Positions 44,808-54,464 of a stretch of DNA of 57,363 nucleotides are shown here, piece after piece (position 1 is the first letter of the stretch; every line of letters begins with the position of its first letter). The position numbers and the translations under genes were made by a program. Location: NCBI GenBank assembly GCA_030625775.1, contig DAOUQC010000021.1:1-57363 (forward strand), in the 5' to 3' direction. The notes beneath the pieces were generated by a model. The model searched no databases and was not told the DNA's origin. It saw only the letters and a list, made by a program, of their open reading frames with translations. The DNA comes from Verrucomicrobiota bacterium. Lineage in GTDB: Bacteria > Verrucomicrobiota > Verrucomicrobiia > Verrucomicrobiales > DEV007.

Positions 44808-45044
44808 TTACAGCAAATCTTCACTCAGCACAGTTTGCTGCTCCCGCTGGGAAAGAGCCTTGGCCTGCTTGATGACATGCTCACGATCATTGTCAAAACG
44901 ATAACCGTGGCAATTGGGACACAAATTGACCTTGGCAGCTACAATAGAATCGCACCCACAACAGACTTTATACTGTGTAGGGTTGCGTGCTATTCTTCGC
45001 GCCCGCTTTGCTCGTTCAATCAATGTAGGGTCTTCTTGTCCCAT
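44808..45044 (-). CDS. Small zinc-ribbon protein of unknown function
   Basis: 78 residues. A basic helical start (TLIERAKRARRIARNP) is followed by a CxxC pair in VCCGCDSIV and a second in NLCPNCHGYRF, a classic zinc-ribbon arrangement of about 30 residues, and a helical C-terminus. Such tiny proteins occur widely in Verrucomicrobiota as hypotheticals. They may bind nucleic acid or protein, but no function is known. It is upstream of rpsT's terminal end on the same strand with a 292-base gap, so is probably separately expressed. Confidence 0.75.
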   Translation of the reverse strand: MGQEDPTLIERAKRARRIARNPTQYKVCCGCDSIVAAKVNLCPNCHGYRFDNDREHVIKQAKALSQREQQTVLSEDLL

Positions 45045-45121
45045 CGGATCAGTAGGCTATCAAAAACGAAACTCGGCGGCAAGAACGAAAACACTTTCCC
45101 GCCAATTCTATTACCTCAACA

Positions 45122-45235
45122 ATGAGAATACCCCTTCTCCGTATCCTGATTGGAACTGCACTCTTGTTGGTGCCCCTTGCTGCTTTTTCTGCAAAAATGG
45201 ATGCATGCCCCCGGATTCGGATAGCCGGAAAATAG
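45122..45235 (+). CDS. Possible 37-aa exported peptide or truncated gene
   Basis: ATG 45122 opens a frame that begins with a convincing Sec signal (LLRILIGTALLLVPLAAFSAK) and ends only 13 residues later. In another frame the sequence continues as IDGLPFLLTPEAIRQ before a stop. It may be a frameshift-truncated secreted protein or a chance ORF. There is no Shine-Dalgarno. Confidence 0.25.
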   Translation: MRIPLLRILIGTALLLVPLAAFSAKMDACPRIRIAGK

Positions 45236-45336
45236 ACGGATTACCCTTCCTCCTTACTCCAGAGGCAATAAGGCAATAACCTTGAGAGGCTCCCGACAAG
45301 CTGTTGGAGCACACACGGAAAGTTCCTGGAAAGAAC

Positions 45337-45609
45337 TTAAGAAGCCGCAGCAATCGAACTGACCCGCTTGGACAGTTTGCTTTTGGAACGAGCTGCAGCG
45401 TTGGGGTGGATCACATTAGTCTTGCTGGCCTTGTCCACTTCTGAATTGAACGTGTTGAGAGAGCTGCTTGCCGCGCTTTGGTCTCCAGCCTGCACTGCAT
45501 CCAGAACCTGCTTACGAATAGTTTTCACTTTCGTTTTCAGTGCTCGGTTGAGTTCGGTCTTGCGTGCTGCCTGGCGAGCACGTTTTGCGGCTGATGCGAT
45601 GTTGGCCAT
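45337..45609 (-). CDS. rpsT: 30S ribosomal protein S20
   Basis: 90 residues, the standard length. Begins MANIASAAKRARQAARKTELNRALKTKVKTIRKQVL, with the usual Lys/Arg-rich helical hairpin, and carries the C-terminal helix DKASKTNVIHPNAAARSKSKLSKRV, whose HPNAAARxKSxL block is diagnostic for bS20. It binds 16S rRNA early in 30S assembly. It stands alone, as commonly observed for rpsT. A short leader of about 50 bases separates it from the divergent plus-strand region. Confidence 0.96.
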   Translation of the reverse strand: MANIASAAKRARQAARKTELNRALKTKVKTIRKQVLDAVQAGDQSAASSSLNTFNSEVDKASKTNVIHPNAAARSKSKLSKRVSSIAAAS

Positions 45610-45796
45610 GATGCGTTTGGTAAATAGTCACTGCTCCTTCGGCAGCGGGCGTGGAAAATACGGAAAAATGTAAGCTTGTCAAGCGGGACTTCTGAGATGC
45701 TGTCAAGGGTTTGAAACTGAAGGCTAAGCGCGCTGTGAAGCCATTAAAGGCTTGATCCCGACAGCTCTACTTACGATAGTCTGCGAACCTGCTGTT

Positions 45797-46729
45797 ATGA
45801 ACATCCTTATTTCCCATATTACCACCAGCTGTGCCCTTGGCTCAGCATTTTTTCTTTTGATAGCTTTTCCCATTATGGGCGAAGAGGCCGCAATAAAAAG
45901 AGCAACAAAAACAGCCGCCCCTAATCCTGCTGGAATTCACCTTGATCAAAAATGCGGTAAGATAACTTTGAATGCTGCAAGGGGTCAGTATGAAGAAAAG
46001 AACCATTTTGCCTACTGGAACTGGGATTTTGAGACAATAAGACCGGGCAGCTATGAAGTGAAGGTGATTTACACTTCGGTCAGGCTCAAAAAAATGGGCC
46101 TCCAGTTTCGACTTGATGATACCACGGTACTCAAGTCCTACGTTTACAGAAGCCGCAAGCCCGATGCCGCTGACGAATATGCGATCGGGCGCGTCCGCAT
46201 CGCCACTAAAGGCAAACATCACATCACTTTATTGACTGCCGACAAATCCAAGGATCCGCCTTTCTCCATCAAAGGCATCAAGCTGGTTCCGGTTCAGGAA
46301 AGCAAAGAGCAACTCGGACAGGGCCTGGACGGTACGCTTGAGCTGCACGCCGGCGATGCGATCACTCACTCCGAAAAAATGCACTATGAACACAAAGCAG
46401 AAAAAAACTGCCTGGGCTACTGGGTGCAAGCAGAAGACTGGGCGGAGTGGGATTTTCATGTATCGATGCCCGGTAAATTCAACGTTTCCCTGATCTACGG
46501 CTGTGGCGATAAAAGCGGGGGCAGCGAAGTAGCCTTGTTGACCAGTAATGACCAGGTTTTAAAATTCAAGGTGAAGGAAACCGGAGGATTCCAGAATTGG
46601 GAAACACTTGCACTGGGTACTGTGGAATTGAGCGAAGAAGGCTCTCACCGCTTGGCAATTCAGCCCCTCAGCAAACCCGGAGCGGCGGTGATGGATGTGC
46701 GTAAAGTCATTCTCACTCCAGTGAAGTAA
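45797..46729 (+). CDS. Secreted protein with two CBM6-like modules
   Basis: 310 residues from ATG 45797, with a TTG further upstream rejected because the signal peptide begins at 45797 (ISHITTSCALGSAFFLLIAFPIMG). Two related beta-sandwich modules, about 35-160 and 170-310: the first with YEEKNHFAYWNWDFETIRPGSYEVKVIYTS, the second with CLGYWVQAEDWAEWDFHVSMPGKFNVSLIYG, each ending in a conserved KGIKLVPV or DVRKVILTPV strand. WxWDF/WAEWDF with PGxxxVxxIY is the pattern of CBM6-like or DUF5077 domains that hang on alpha-fucosidases. No catalytic domain. Probably a surface glycan-binding protein. Confidence 0.72.
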   Translation: MNILISHITTSCALGSAFFLLIAFPIMGEEAAIKRATKTAAPNPAGIHLDQKCGKITLNAARGQYEEKNHFAYWNWDFETIRPGSYEVKVIYTSVRLKKMGLQFRLDDTTVLKSYVYRSRKPDAADEYAIGRVRIATKGKHHITLLTADKSKDPPFSIKGIKLVPVQESKEQLGQGLDGTLELHAGDAITHSEKMHYEHKAEKNCLGYWVQAEDWAEWDFHVSMPGKFNVSLIYGCGDKSGGSEVALLTSNDQVLKFKVKETGGFQNWETLALGTVELSEEGSHRLAIQPLSKPGAAVMDVRKVILTPVK

Positions 46730-46809
46730 TTGAACTCAGATGCTAGTTGCGAAAAATCGTTTTTCCACGTCTATTGGCTAACAGATTTTTAATCGATTTT
46801 TGAGCATAG

Positions 46810-47895
46810 ATGAGTTCTTCATTCGGCAAACTTTTTCGTATTTCCACTTGGGGAGAATCCCACGGTGGCGGGGTGGGTGTGGTCATCGACGGCTGCCCAC
46901 CCAATATTAAGATCTCCGCAAGTGATATCCAGGTCGATTTGGATCGACGTAAACCGGGCCAATCAGAGATCGTCACGCCACGTGACGAAGCGGACCAGTG
47001 CGAAATTTTATCAGGAGTATTCGAAGGCAAAACACTCGGCACACCGATTGCCATTCTGGTGCGCAACAAGGACGCACGTCCCGAAGCCTACTCGGAAATG
47101 AAAGATAAATTCCGACCCTCCCATGCCGACTACACCTACCAAGCCAAATACGGCATTCGCAACTGGCAGGGAGGGGGTCGTGCTTCAGCCCGAGAGACGA
47201 TTGGCCGTGTCGCCGCCGCCGCTGTAGCAAAAAAAATCCTGCATTCTCATTTCGCTTCTAATCTGGAAATCATTGCCTGGGTGAAGTCCGTGCGTGACAT
47301 CGTCGCGAAGGTTGATCCTGAAACGGTGGCATTTGATACGGTCGAATCCAATATCGTAAGAACCGGCGACCCACAGGCAGTCGATAAAATGATCGAGCTG
47401 ATTAAAATCATGCGCAGCGAAGGCAACTCTGTTGGTGGGGTGGTCGAGTGTGTGGTGCGGCAAATGCCTGTTGGACTTGGTGAACCCGTCTTCGACAAAC
47501 TCGAAGCAGATCTCGGCAAGGCGATGCTCAGCCTGCCTGCCTGTAAAGGTTTTGAAGTAGGCTCGGGCTTTGCCGGCACCCGGATGACCGGCAGCGAACA
47601 CAATGATCCCTATTATATGGATAAGGATCGTGTGCGTACCCGCGGTAATCGCTCAGGGGGTATTCAGGGTGGCATCTCAAACGGAGAGAATCTCGTATTT
47701 CGACTGGCCTTCAAACCTACGGCGACCATCATGACCGCCCAGGACACTGTGACCACCGATCATGAGAATACCGAACTCACTGGACGTGGGCGACATGATC
47801 CCTGCGTGCTCCCCCGGGCTGTACCCATGGTAGAAGCAATGGCCGCTCTCGTCCTGTGTGACCACGCCCTGCGTCACCGCGCCCAGAATGGCTGA
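46810..47895 (+). CDS. aroC: Chorismate synthase
   Basis: 361 residues, typical length. It converts 5-enolpyruvylshikimate 3-phosphate to chorismate with reduced FMN. Seen: [27 protein letters not shown] at the N-terminus, [46 protein letters not shown], the signature [29 protein letters not shown], and [27 protein letters not shown]. All are canonical. It is followed by the CvpA-like gene after 53 bases on the same strand, while the next shikimate genes are not in the window. Confidence 0.97.
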   Translation: MSSSFGKLFRISTWGESHGGGVGVVIDGCPPNIKISASDIQVDLDRRKPGQSEIVTPRDEADQCEILSGVFEGKTLGTPIAILVRNKDARPEAYSEMKDKFRPSHADYTYQAKYGIRNWQGGGRASARETIGRVAAAAVAKKILHSHFASNLEIIAWVKSVRDIVAKVDPETVAFDTVESNIVRTGDPQAVDKMIELIKIMRSEGNSVGGVVECVVRQMPVGLGEPVFDKLEADLGKAMLSLPACKGFEVGSGFAGTRMTGSEHNDPYYMDKDRVRTRGNRSGGIQGGISNGENLVFRLAFKPTATIMTAQDTVTTDHENTELTGRGRHDPCVLPRAVPMVEAMAALVLCDHALRHRAQNG

Positions 47896-47948
47896 CCACC
47901 CGATTGCCTCTCACCAGGTTTCCCTTTATCCTGAGATTACAGCTCAAT

Positions 47949-48854
47949 ATGCCTTTTCTTTTTGCATTTCTATTTATTCTTCTCATCCTGATCTTTGCAC
48001 GGCAGGCTTGGCACGATGGCGTGCTTACCCAATATTGGGGTATTCTCGGGCTGGCAGGCGGTATCGGCGTAGGTTATCTTTTTTTTCAAAATTCCGCCAT
48101 CCTGCTCGAGCGACTGGCTCCTGAATATTACCTGCCCTTAATTCCTAACGTGATCGTCAGCGGAGTCGTGGGTCTGGTGGCCTATTTCATTGTTCGCAGC
48201 ATCGTCAAATCCATACTCTCCGGCATGTTTAACGAAGACAGCCTGTTGCATGGATGGACCAATGGTTTTCGCGGTGCCATTCTAAGTCTGGTGCCAAGTG
48301 TGATTACGGTTGGCATTCTCGCGTCCGGCATTCGTCTTGGCGGCACCTTGTTGGAATTGCGGCACTTGGAAAACATCTGTCGCCCTGAGATTAATTTTTC
48401 TACTAAGAAATACCCGCACTGGCCGGTTTGGGCTGGCTGGCGGGATTCCGTCGAAGGCATTCCCTACCTTGTAGATGGACTTGCTCCGCTGGATCCTGTC
48501 AGTCGTGTAAAGGAACGCCGGGTTGTCGACTTGCTGGTCGCCAGCAAAAAACCGGAGCTATTGAACTATCTCCGCTCCGCTCCTGAAACGACTGCTATTT
48601 TCAATTCCAAGGCCATGCAGGATGCATTGACTTCGGACGATGTCGCCGTGTTGTTAAGCAAGTATCAACACGTCACCTTGATCACGCACCCTGTGATCCG
48701 ACAGGTTGTTGACGATCCCGATGCTGCAAAAGCTTTGACCGATCTCGAATTGCAGCCATTGATAGATGGATTTATGCTCTCACCCGAGCGGCAGAAACAC
48801 ATAAAAACCAATACGGTTGTGATGACCCGGAGCCCATCTATAAATTTTCCATGA
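47949..48854 (+). CDS. CvpA-like membrane protein
   Basis: 301 residues from ATG 47949; an earlier ATG at 47904 would add 15 residues but lacks signal-like composition. The first 110 residues hold four membrane segments (FLFAFLFILLILIFARQ, GILGLAGGIGVGYLFFQ, IPNVIVSGVVGLVAYFIV, LSLVPSVITVGILASGI), the CvpA (PF02674) topology. The C-terminal 180 residues are soluble and helical and include VSRVKERRVVDLLVASKKPELLNYLRSAPET. Function of CvpA-family proteins is debated (envelope integrity, colicin export). Its stop overlaps gatB by ATGA, so it is probably co-transcribed with it. Confidence 0.7.
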   Translation: MPFLFAFLFILLILIFARQAWHDGVLTQYWGILGLAGGIGVGYLFFQNSAILLERLAPEYYLPLIPNVIVSGVVGLVAYFIVRSIVKSILSGMFNEDSLLHGWTNGFRGAILSLVPSVITVGILASGIRLGGTLLELRHLENICRPEINFSTKKYPHWPVWAGWRDSVEGIPYLVDGLAPLDPVSRVKERRVVDLLVASKKPELLNYLRSAPETTAIFNSKAMQDALTSDDVAVLLSKYQHVTLITHPVIRQVVDDPDAAKALTDLELQPLIDGFMLSPERQKHIKTNTVVMTRSPSINFP

Positions 48855-50323
48855 CCACCGCAACTGCTAATAAATATCTCGTTTCCATCGGACTCGAAGT
48901 GCATGTTCAACTCAAAACGAACAGCAAGATGTTCTGCTCTTGTCCCGTTCGTTACGGAGATGAAGCAAACACACTCACCTGCCCGGTGTGCCTCGGCCTT
49001 CCCGGAGCGATGCCTGTTCTTAATCTCGGGGCAATCAAAAGGACAATCCGATCCGGCCTGATGCTTGGCTGCAAAACTCCCCCCGTCGTCAAGTGGGATC
49101 GCAAAAGCTACTTCTATCCGGACATGCCCAAAAACTATCAAATCACCCAGTTCGATCTGCCCTTGTGTGAGGGTGGCGGAGTACCCCTCTACGATCTCGC
49201 TTACCCCAAGGAAGTGCAGAAGAATATACCGGAGCCCGGCAAGACCATCGCACTGACTCGGATTCACCTCGAAGAGGACGTGGCCAAGTCCACTCACCAC
49301 GCGACATTTTCAAGCATCGATTTCAATCGCGCCGGCACCCCGCTGATGGAAATTGTTTCCGAGCCTGATATCACCACACCCGACGAAGCCTTTGCCTACC
49401 TTAATTCCCTACGTCAAATCCTGGTCTATGCCGGAGTTTCAGATGCCGATATGGAAAAAGGACAAATGCGTTGCGATGTAAACGTTTCGTTACGCCCGCA
49501 AGGGCAGGAGAAACTGGGGTCCAAAGTCGAGCTGAAAAATCTCAACTCCATGTCAGCTGTACGTCGTTCACTTTATTACGAAATCGAGCGGCAGGGCGAA
49601 GCTCTCGACGCGGGAGAACTTATCATCCAATCCACCCGCCGCTGGGATGACTCCATTGGGGAAACCCGGCTGATGCGCACCAAGGAGGATGCACATGATT
49701 ATCGTTACCTGCCGGATCCGGACTTATTACCCCTGCATACTCCCGAACTGGTGGCCGAAGCAAAAATCGATCTACCCGAACTGCCTCACGAAAAAGTCAC
49801 TCGTTTTGAGGAGGATTTTGGCATCACTCATTATGACGCCTCGGTACTGGCATCGGATCAGAACCTGGCTAACTACTACGAGCAGGCAGCTACTGGTGCC
49901 TCATCGGCAAAAAAAGTGGCCAACTGGGTGATCAACAATTTGTTGGGGGTATTGAATGAACAAGGCCTGGACATAACTACATGCCCGCTGACTGCAGAAA
50001 ATCTGCGCGAGCTGGTTGATCTGATCGAAGCCGAACAAATTTCCAATAGCCAGGGCAGGGAGGTTTTTGCTGCGCTGCTTGAATCACCGGATAAAACACC
50101 GTCTGCGATTGCCAAAGAAAAAGGATTTGAGCCCGCCGATTCCAGTGAGATCGACGCATTCATCGATCAAGCGATTTCCGCCAACCCCGGACCCGCCGGA
50201 GAGGTGAGCGAAGGCAACGACAAAGCGATCAATTTTTTGACTGGCCAGGTGATGAAGTTGTCACGCGGCAAGGCCAATCCCAAGCAGGTGGGTGAAGGCA
50301 TCATTGCCCGGCTGCGCGGATAA
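48851..50323 (+). CDS. gatB: Aspartyl/glutamyl-tRNA amidotransferase subunit B
   Basis: 490 residues. Seen: VSIGLEVHVQLKTNSKMFCSCPVRYGDEANTLTCPVCLGLPGAMPVLN with the two zinc-binding CxxC-like pairs, FYPDMPKNYQITQFDLPLCEGG, RIHLEEDVAKSTH, DFNRAGTPLMEIVSEPDI, MRCDVNVSLRP and KVELKNLNSM, plus a C-terminal GatB/Yqey tail domain (about 340-490). Together with GatA and GatC it converts misacylated Glu-tRNA-Gln or Asp-tRNA-Asn. GatA and GatC are not in the window. Start ATG 48851 overlaps the preceding stop. Confidence 0.97.
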   Translation: MTTATANKYLVSIGLEVHVQLKTNSKMFCSCPVRYGDEANTLTCPVCLGLPGAMPVLNLGAIKRTIRSGLMLGCKTPPVVKWDRKSYFYPDMPKNYQITQFDLPLCEGGGVPLYDLAYPKEVQKNIPEPGKTIALTRIHLEEDVAKSTHHATFSSIDFNRAGTPLMEIVSEPDITTPDEAFAYLNSLRQILVYAGVSDADMEKGQMRCDVNVSLRPQGQEKLGSKVELKNLNSMSAVRRSLYYEIERQGEALDAGELIIQSTRRWDDSIGETRLMRTKEDAHDYRYLPDPDLLPLHTPELVAEAKIDLPELPHEKVTRFEEDFGITHYDASVLASDQNLANYYEQAATGASSAKKVANWVINNLLGVLNEQGLDITTCPLTAENLRELVDLIEAEQISNSQGREVFAALLESPDKTPSAIAKEKGFEPADSSEIDAFIDQAISANPGPAGEVSEGNDKAINFLTGQVMKLSRGKANPKQVGEGIIARLRG

Positions 50324-50458
50324 AAAACGCATACCCTTTTTACACCTACCACTTTTGCGGCAGTGCAAATCACCTGATGCGCCTCCTGACTTGCGCAAAA
50401 TCACCACTCATGTTCAGGTCGTGATCGCTGCTGCTGGCAATCTATCCAAAATTCACAA

Positions 50459-53224
50459 ATGACCGACAGCAATCCAACCCGCGTCCGCCTGCGTGATGCA
50501 GGTTTTGACCTTCTTGACGAAAAACTTTCCACCCTCATTGGCTGTCTTGGTGATGCCCTTACCGACCTTAAGGAAGATGAGCTCCTGCCGCATCTTCCAT
50601 GGAGCGGCAACGCCCCCTCGGATCCAGCCCACCTTCCCGAATACCTGCAACAGCTGTATTCGATAGGTTTCGAACTGTTGAACATGGTCGAAGAACGAGT
50701 CTCCTCCTCCGTTCGTCAGGACCGTGAGCGTGAACTCGGAGCGGCATCCATCCGTGGTCTTTGGGAGCAATCGCTGACAGAGATGAAGGCCCTGGGGCTT
50801 GGTGAAGACGAAATACTGAGCCTGCTCGCCGACGTGCATGTAGAGCCTGTGCTCACCGCCCACCCCACGGAAGCCAAACGTGCTACCGTGCGCGAGTGCC
50901 ATCGCGTAATCTATGAGGAACTCGTTCTGAGCGAACACCGGGAATTCACCCCCCGTGAGAAAAAACGTATTAATACCCGGATCACTAGCGCGCTGCAGGC
51001 TCTCTGGCGCACTGGCGAGATTCATGTGACCCGGCCCGACCTCAGCGAGGAGTTACGAACTGCAATTTATTACCTGCGTGACATTTTTCCCAGTGTCGTA
51101 ACGCGCTTGAACGTCCACTTGATGGAAGCTTGGGAAAACATCGGCTTTGATCCTGAAAAACTTCGCCATGCCAGGCAGTTCCCGCGACTCACTTTTGCCA
51201 CCTGGATTGGAGGTGATCGCGATGGCCACCGCCTGGTCACCCCGGAGGTCACCGAACGACACCTGCAACAGCTTCGCCATCATGCCTTTGTGCTCTTGCG
51301 CAAGGAACTGCAGGAAGTCGCTTTTTACCTCACGCTTTCCCAGCACTTTCACCAACCGACCACGGCACTAACTGAGCGCATGGAAGTCATTTCCAAAGAA
51401 ATTGCCAGCAACGATTGGGTGGCCGCCATGAAACGCCGCAATCATGGAGAACCTTGCCGCCATTTCATGTATCTTGTCCGCAGTAAACTCTACGACAATC
51501 TCCATGGCGGCCCGGCCCCTTATTACCAACCTGCTGAGCTGGATGCAGATCTAGCCATCATCGAGGAAAGTCTCAGGCAAGCCAATTGCAGCATGCTCAT
51601 TAACCAGCATATTCGCCCCCTGCGTCAAAAACTTGGCATTTTTGGTTTTCATCTGGCCAATCTGGATATCCGTCAAAATTCGGCCTACCACGATACCGCT
51701 CTTTCCCAGTTGCTTACTGCCGCCGGCGTTGTCGATGGTGAAAGTTTTCCCACCTGGAGCGAGGAAAAACGTTGTGGATTTCTCACCGGGGAACTGGAGT
51801 CCACCCGCCCCTTCATCCACGGTGATCTTTCAGTCGGTCCCGAGGCGGATTCTGTTCTCCGCACCTATCGCGTACTGGCCCGTCACCGGGCGGAACATGG
51901 CGAAGCCGGACTGGGTGCGCTCATCATCTCGATGACCCGTTCACTCTCGGATCTTCTCACGGTTTATGTGCTGGCTCGCGAAGCGGGCCTGATGTGCACC
52001 ACCCCGGATGGCCTCGCCTGCCCGCTTCAGGTAGTTCCCCTCTTCGAAACCATGGAAGACCTGGATGCCTCCCCCCGTCTGCTTGATGCTTTCCTGGATC
52101 ACCCGGCCACCCGGAGAAGTCTCAAACTTCGCCACCCGGACGAGGAAATGCCCTGCCAACAGGTGATGCTGGGCTACTCGGACTCAAACAAGGACTGCGG
52201 CATTCTTTCCGCGCAGTGGGCACTCTTCCGTGCGCAACATGCGATGACAGCTATAGCTGATAAACACAAAATCCGGCTGGATTACTTTCATGGTCGGGGC
52301 GGAACGATTTCCAGAGGAGCAGGGCCCACCCACGCCTTTATGGATGCGCTTCCCCAAGGCTCTTTTTCCGGCACCTTCCGGATGACCGAACAAGGTGAAA
52401 CCATTGCCCAGAAGTACGCCAATCTCACCAATGCGACCTATCATTCCGAACTGCTGGTAGCATCCTCTGCCGAGACTCTGGCCAAACACCTTTATGGCAA
52501 AAAAGAAGATGATCCCTGCATTGCCGTGATGGAGGCCCTGTCCGAACAAAGCCAGCGAGCCTATCAGGACCTCCTGCAAATGCCGGGCTTCATTGAATTT
52601 TATCGCCAGGCCACCCCCATTGATGCCCTGGAAAACTCCCGCATCGGATCCCGACCCCCACGCCGGACCGGCACCAAGGGATTCACAATAGAAGACCTCC
52701 GTGCCATTCCCTGGGTATTCTCCTGGACCCAGGCACGCTTTTACCTGCCCGGCTGGTTCGGGGTGGGAAGTGCCCTGGACAATCTGCAAAAAAATAACCC
52801 TGAATACCTGCAGCAGCTCCGTGATACCATCCCCTGTTCCCCTTTTCTGCGCTACGTACTGACCAATGTAGAGACCAATCTCGCCAGTGCTAATCTTCCC
52901 CTTATGCAAACCTACGGAAATCTTGTGGAAGATCCAGAACTACGCCAGCGCTTCATGAGCATCATCATCCAGGAATTTGAACTCACCCGGCAACGACTGG
53001 TCGATGTGTTCCAAAGCGATATGGAACAACGCCGCCCCCGCATGGTCAAAACCCTTGACCTGCGCGAAGAACCTCTGCGTGTGCTGCATCAACAGCAAGT
53101 CGCCTTGCTTCAGCAATGGCGATCCTTGCGCGCAGAAGATGAAGAGAGCGAAGCCGACAAGGTTTTTTCAAAAATCCTCATCTCCATCACCGCCATTTCC
53201 TCCGGCTTGAGAACGACGGGTTAG
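50459..53224 (+). CDS. ppc: Phosphoenolpyruvate carboxylase
   Basis: 921 residues. Irreversible bicarbonate-fixing step from phosphoenolpyruvate to oxaloacetate, replenishing the TCA cycle. Seen: catalytic His in EPVLTAHPTEAKRATV (about residue 138), WIGGDRDGHRLVTPEV, FHLANLDIRQNS, VLGYSDSNKDCGILSAQWALF-type motif (MLGYSDSNKDCG), DYFHGRGGTISRGAGPTH with the Arg of the glycine loop, and IPWVFSWTQARFYLPGWFGVG. The typical C-terminal QNTG is replaced by ISSGLRTTG. ATG 50459 precedes the conserved region normally. It stands alone, 135 bases after gatB. Confidence 0.95.
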   Translation: MTDSNPTRVRLRDAGFDLLDEKLSTLIGCLGDALTDLKEDELLPHLPWSGNAPSDPAHLPEYLQQLYSIGFELLNMVEERVSSSVRQDRERELGAASIRGLWEQSLTEMKALGLGEDEILSLLADVHVEPVLTAHPTEAKRATVRECHRVIYEELVLSEHREFTPREKKRINTRITSALQALWRTGEIHVTRPDLSEELRTAIYYLRDIFPSVVTRLNVHLMEAWENIGFDPEKLRHARQFPRLTFATWIGGDRDGHRLVTPEVTERHLQQLRHHAFVLLRKELQEVAFYLTLSQHFHQPTTALTERMEVISKEIASNDWVAAMKRRNHGEPCRHFMYLVRSKLYDNLHGGPAPYYQPAELDADLAIIEESLRQANCSMLINQHIRPLRQKLGIFGFHLANLDIRQNSAYHDTALSQLLTAAGVVDGESFPTWSEEKRCGFLTGELESTRPFIHGDLSVGPEADSVLRTYRVLARHRAEHGEAGLGALIISMTRSLSDLLTVYVLAREAGLMCTTPDGLACPLQVVPLFETMEDLDASPRLLDAFLDHPATRRSLKLRHPDEEMPCQQVMLGYSDSNKDCGILSAQWALFRAQHAMTAIADKHKIRLDYFHGRGGTISRGAGPTHAFMDALPQGSFSGTFRMTEQGETIAQKYANLTNATYHSELLVASSAETLAKHLYGKKEDDPCIAVMEALSEQSQRAYQDLLQMPGFIEFYRQATPIDALENSRIGSRPPRRTGTKGFTIEDLRAIPWVFSWTQARFYLPGWFGVGSALDNLQKNNPEYLQQLRDTIPCSPFLRYVLTNVETNLASANLPLMQTYGNLVEDPELRQRFMSIIIQEFELTRQRLVDVFQSDMEQRRPRMVKTLDLREEPLRVLHQQQVALLQQWRSLRAEDEESEADKVFSKILISITAISSGLRTTG

Positions 53225-53291
53225 TCAATGTCCCACAAGGAAATCCCGCCTCTTTCATGCCCATTGCAAAATGGGACATGGAATTAGACGG

Positions 53292-54233
53292 CTACTGCTT
53301 TTTCTGCCTTGATTTAAAATTCCGCTGGTGAAACTGCATCAACTCAAGGCCTCGTTTTCCATACCACCGTAACGCCGAGTGATCGACTCCTTCAGCAATC
53401 AGCTTCTCGTGGGGTACATTCAATTCATCCAGGTAATCAGAGAATTTGAGATTGAACTCATAATTGAATCCCTTGCTGCCCACCCACAATAAAATAGGCA
53501 GCTCCGGCCGGTCCTTCCTCCCGGCATATTTCTCAGCGAGATCCCAAGTATTGTATCCCAGGGGAAGAAAACGAACGGCCTTATTCTCCCATCCTTCATT
53601 CTCCTGAATACGTTTTTCCGGTTCATAGCCTGAGCCCCCGGGTGCCGCTGAGGCGAATAACTCGGGGTAGGCAAACATGATCCGTGTGGTTCCACGCCCC
53701 CCCTGGCTAAAACCCTCAATCGCCCTGCCCGAAGCTTTACCCGTGGTCCGCCATTTTTTATCAATGTGCGGAATCAATTCTTTCACAAAAACATCTTCCC
53801 CCAGACCCTGTTTTTTTTCCGGATAATTATACCAGCTCATCGGTCCACCATTCGGGAAAACATAAATGGTCGGATTGATGTCACCCTTTTTGATCGCTTG
53901 ATCGACAAAAGATGCCAGGCGAATGCTTTTGCTTTCAGAGCCGGGTCGACCGCCGTGAAGATGGTATACCACGGGATAATGCTGGTCTGAGCCGCTGTAC
54001 CCAGGCGGCAGGTAGATGTAGTAACCAATCTCTATTCCCATTGAAGGACTCTGGAAAGTCACGTGTCTGAGCCCCTTTGGCAGGGATAATTTTTCCAACT
54101 TTGCTTCGGCAAGAGGGCTCACCCATGAAAACGGAGCTGCCGTTTTCCGGGGTTTTTTTGTAACCTTCCCCTGCTGGGCTGTGAGGTTTCCGAATGAGAG
54201 AAAAAAGATGGAAAGAATGATGCAAGTCCTCAT
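53292..54233 (-). CDS. Secreted alpha/beta-hydrolase esterase (esterase D / feruloyl-esterase-like)
   Basis: 313 residues from ATG 54233, where a signal peptide starts (TCIILSIFFLSFGNLTAQ); the longer frame to 54269 adds 12 residues. It matches PF00756-type esterases: GYYIYLPPGYSGSDQHYPVVYHLHGGRPG (oxyanion loop), IYVFPNGGPMSWYN, FVKELIPHIDKKW, nucleophile Ser in GFSQGGRGTTRIM, and catalytic His in AEGVDHSALRWYG. Such enzymes remove acetyl or feruloyl groups from polysaccharides or act on other esters. It fits the glycan-degradation theme of the window. It is convergent with ppc, 67 bases apart. Confidence 0.88.
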   Translation of the reverse strand: MRTCIILSIFFLSFGNLTAQQGKVTKKPRKTAAPFSWVSPLAEAKLEKLSLPKGLRHVTFQSPSMGIEIGYYIYLPPGYSGSDQHYPVVYHLHGGRPGSESKSIRLASFVDQAIKKGDINPTIYVFPNGGPMSWYNYPEKKQGLGEDVFVKELIPHIDKKWRTTGKASGRAIEGFSQGGRGTTRIMFAYPELFASAAPGGSGYEPEKRIQENEGWENKAVRFLPLGYNTWDLAEKYAGRKDRPELPILLWVGSKGFNYEFNLKFSDYLDELNVPHEKLIAEGVDHSALRWYGKRGLELMQFHQRNFKSRQKKQ

Positions 54234-54464
54234 GACTACCACTGATACAGGTAAACAGAAGCTTACCAAAGAGAATCTCCCGCCCCAGACAGCACCATGG
54301 CTCTGATCAGCGACATTTTAGGATGTGCTGGTCTCTGTAGCATCCTGACCCTGCTGGCCACCTGCAACATTTGATCCTACTTCGTGCCAGTGCTTTCGGG
54401 AGAAGAGCAGTTCACCGATCTTGCTCCTCTATGTAAAACGATGTTCCGGCTTCTATTCCTTATC

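Noticed and set aside
44499-45336. tRNA or other structured RNA near rpsT and the porins
   Set aside because: No GGTTCGAATCC-type T-loop or acceptor-stem pairing was found in either gap.
53228-53279. ATGTCCCA...TGGGACAT inverted repeat with CCCATT-GCAA-AATGGG inside, between ppc and the esterase
   Set aside because: No U-run and a wide spacer; too weak to call a terminator.
54297-54374. 25-aa hydrophobic frame MALISDILGCAGLCSILTL...
   Set aside because: Too short, no Shine-Dalgarno and no context; probably chance.
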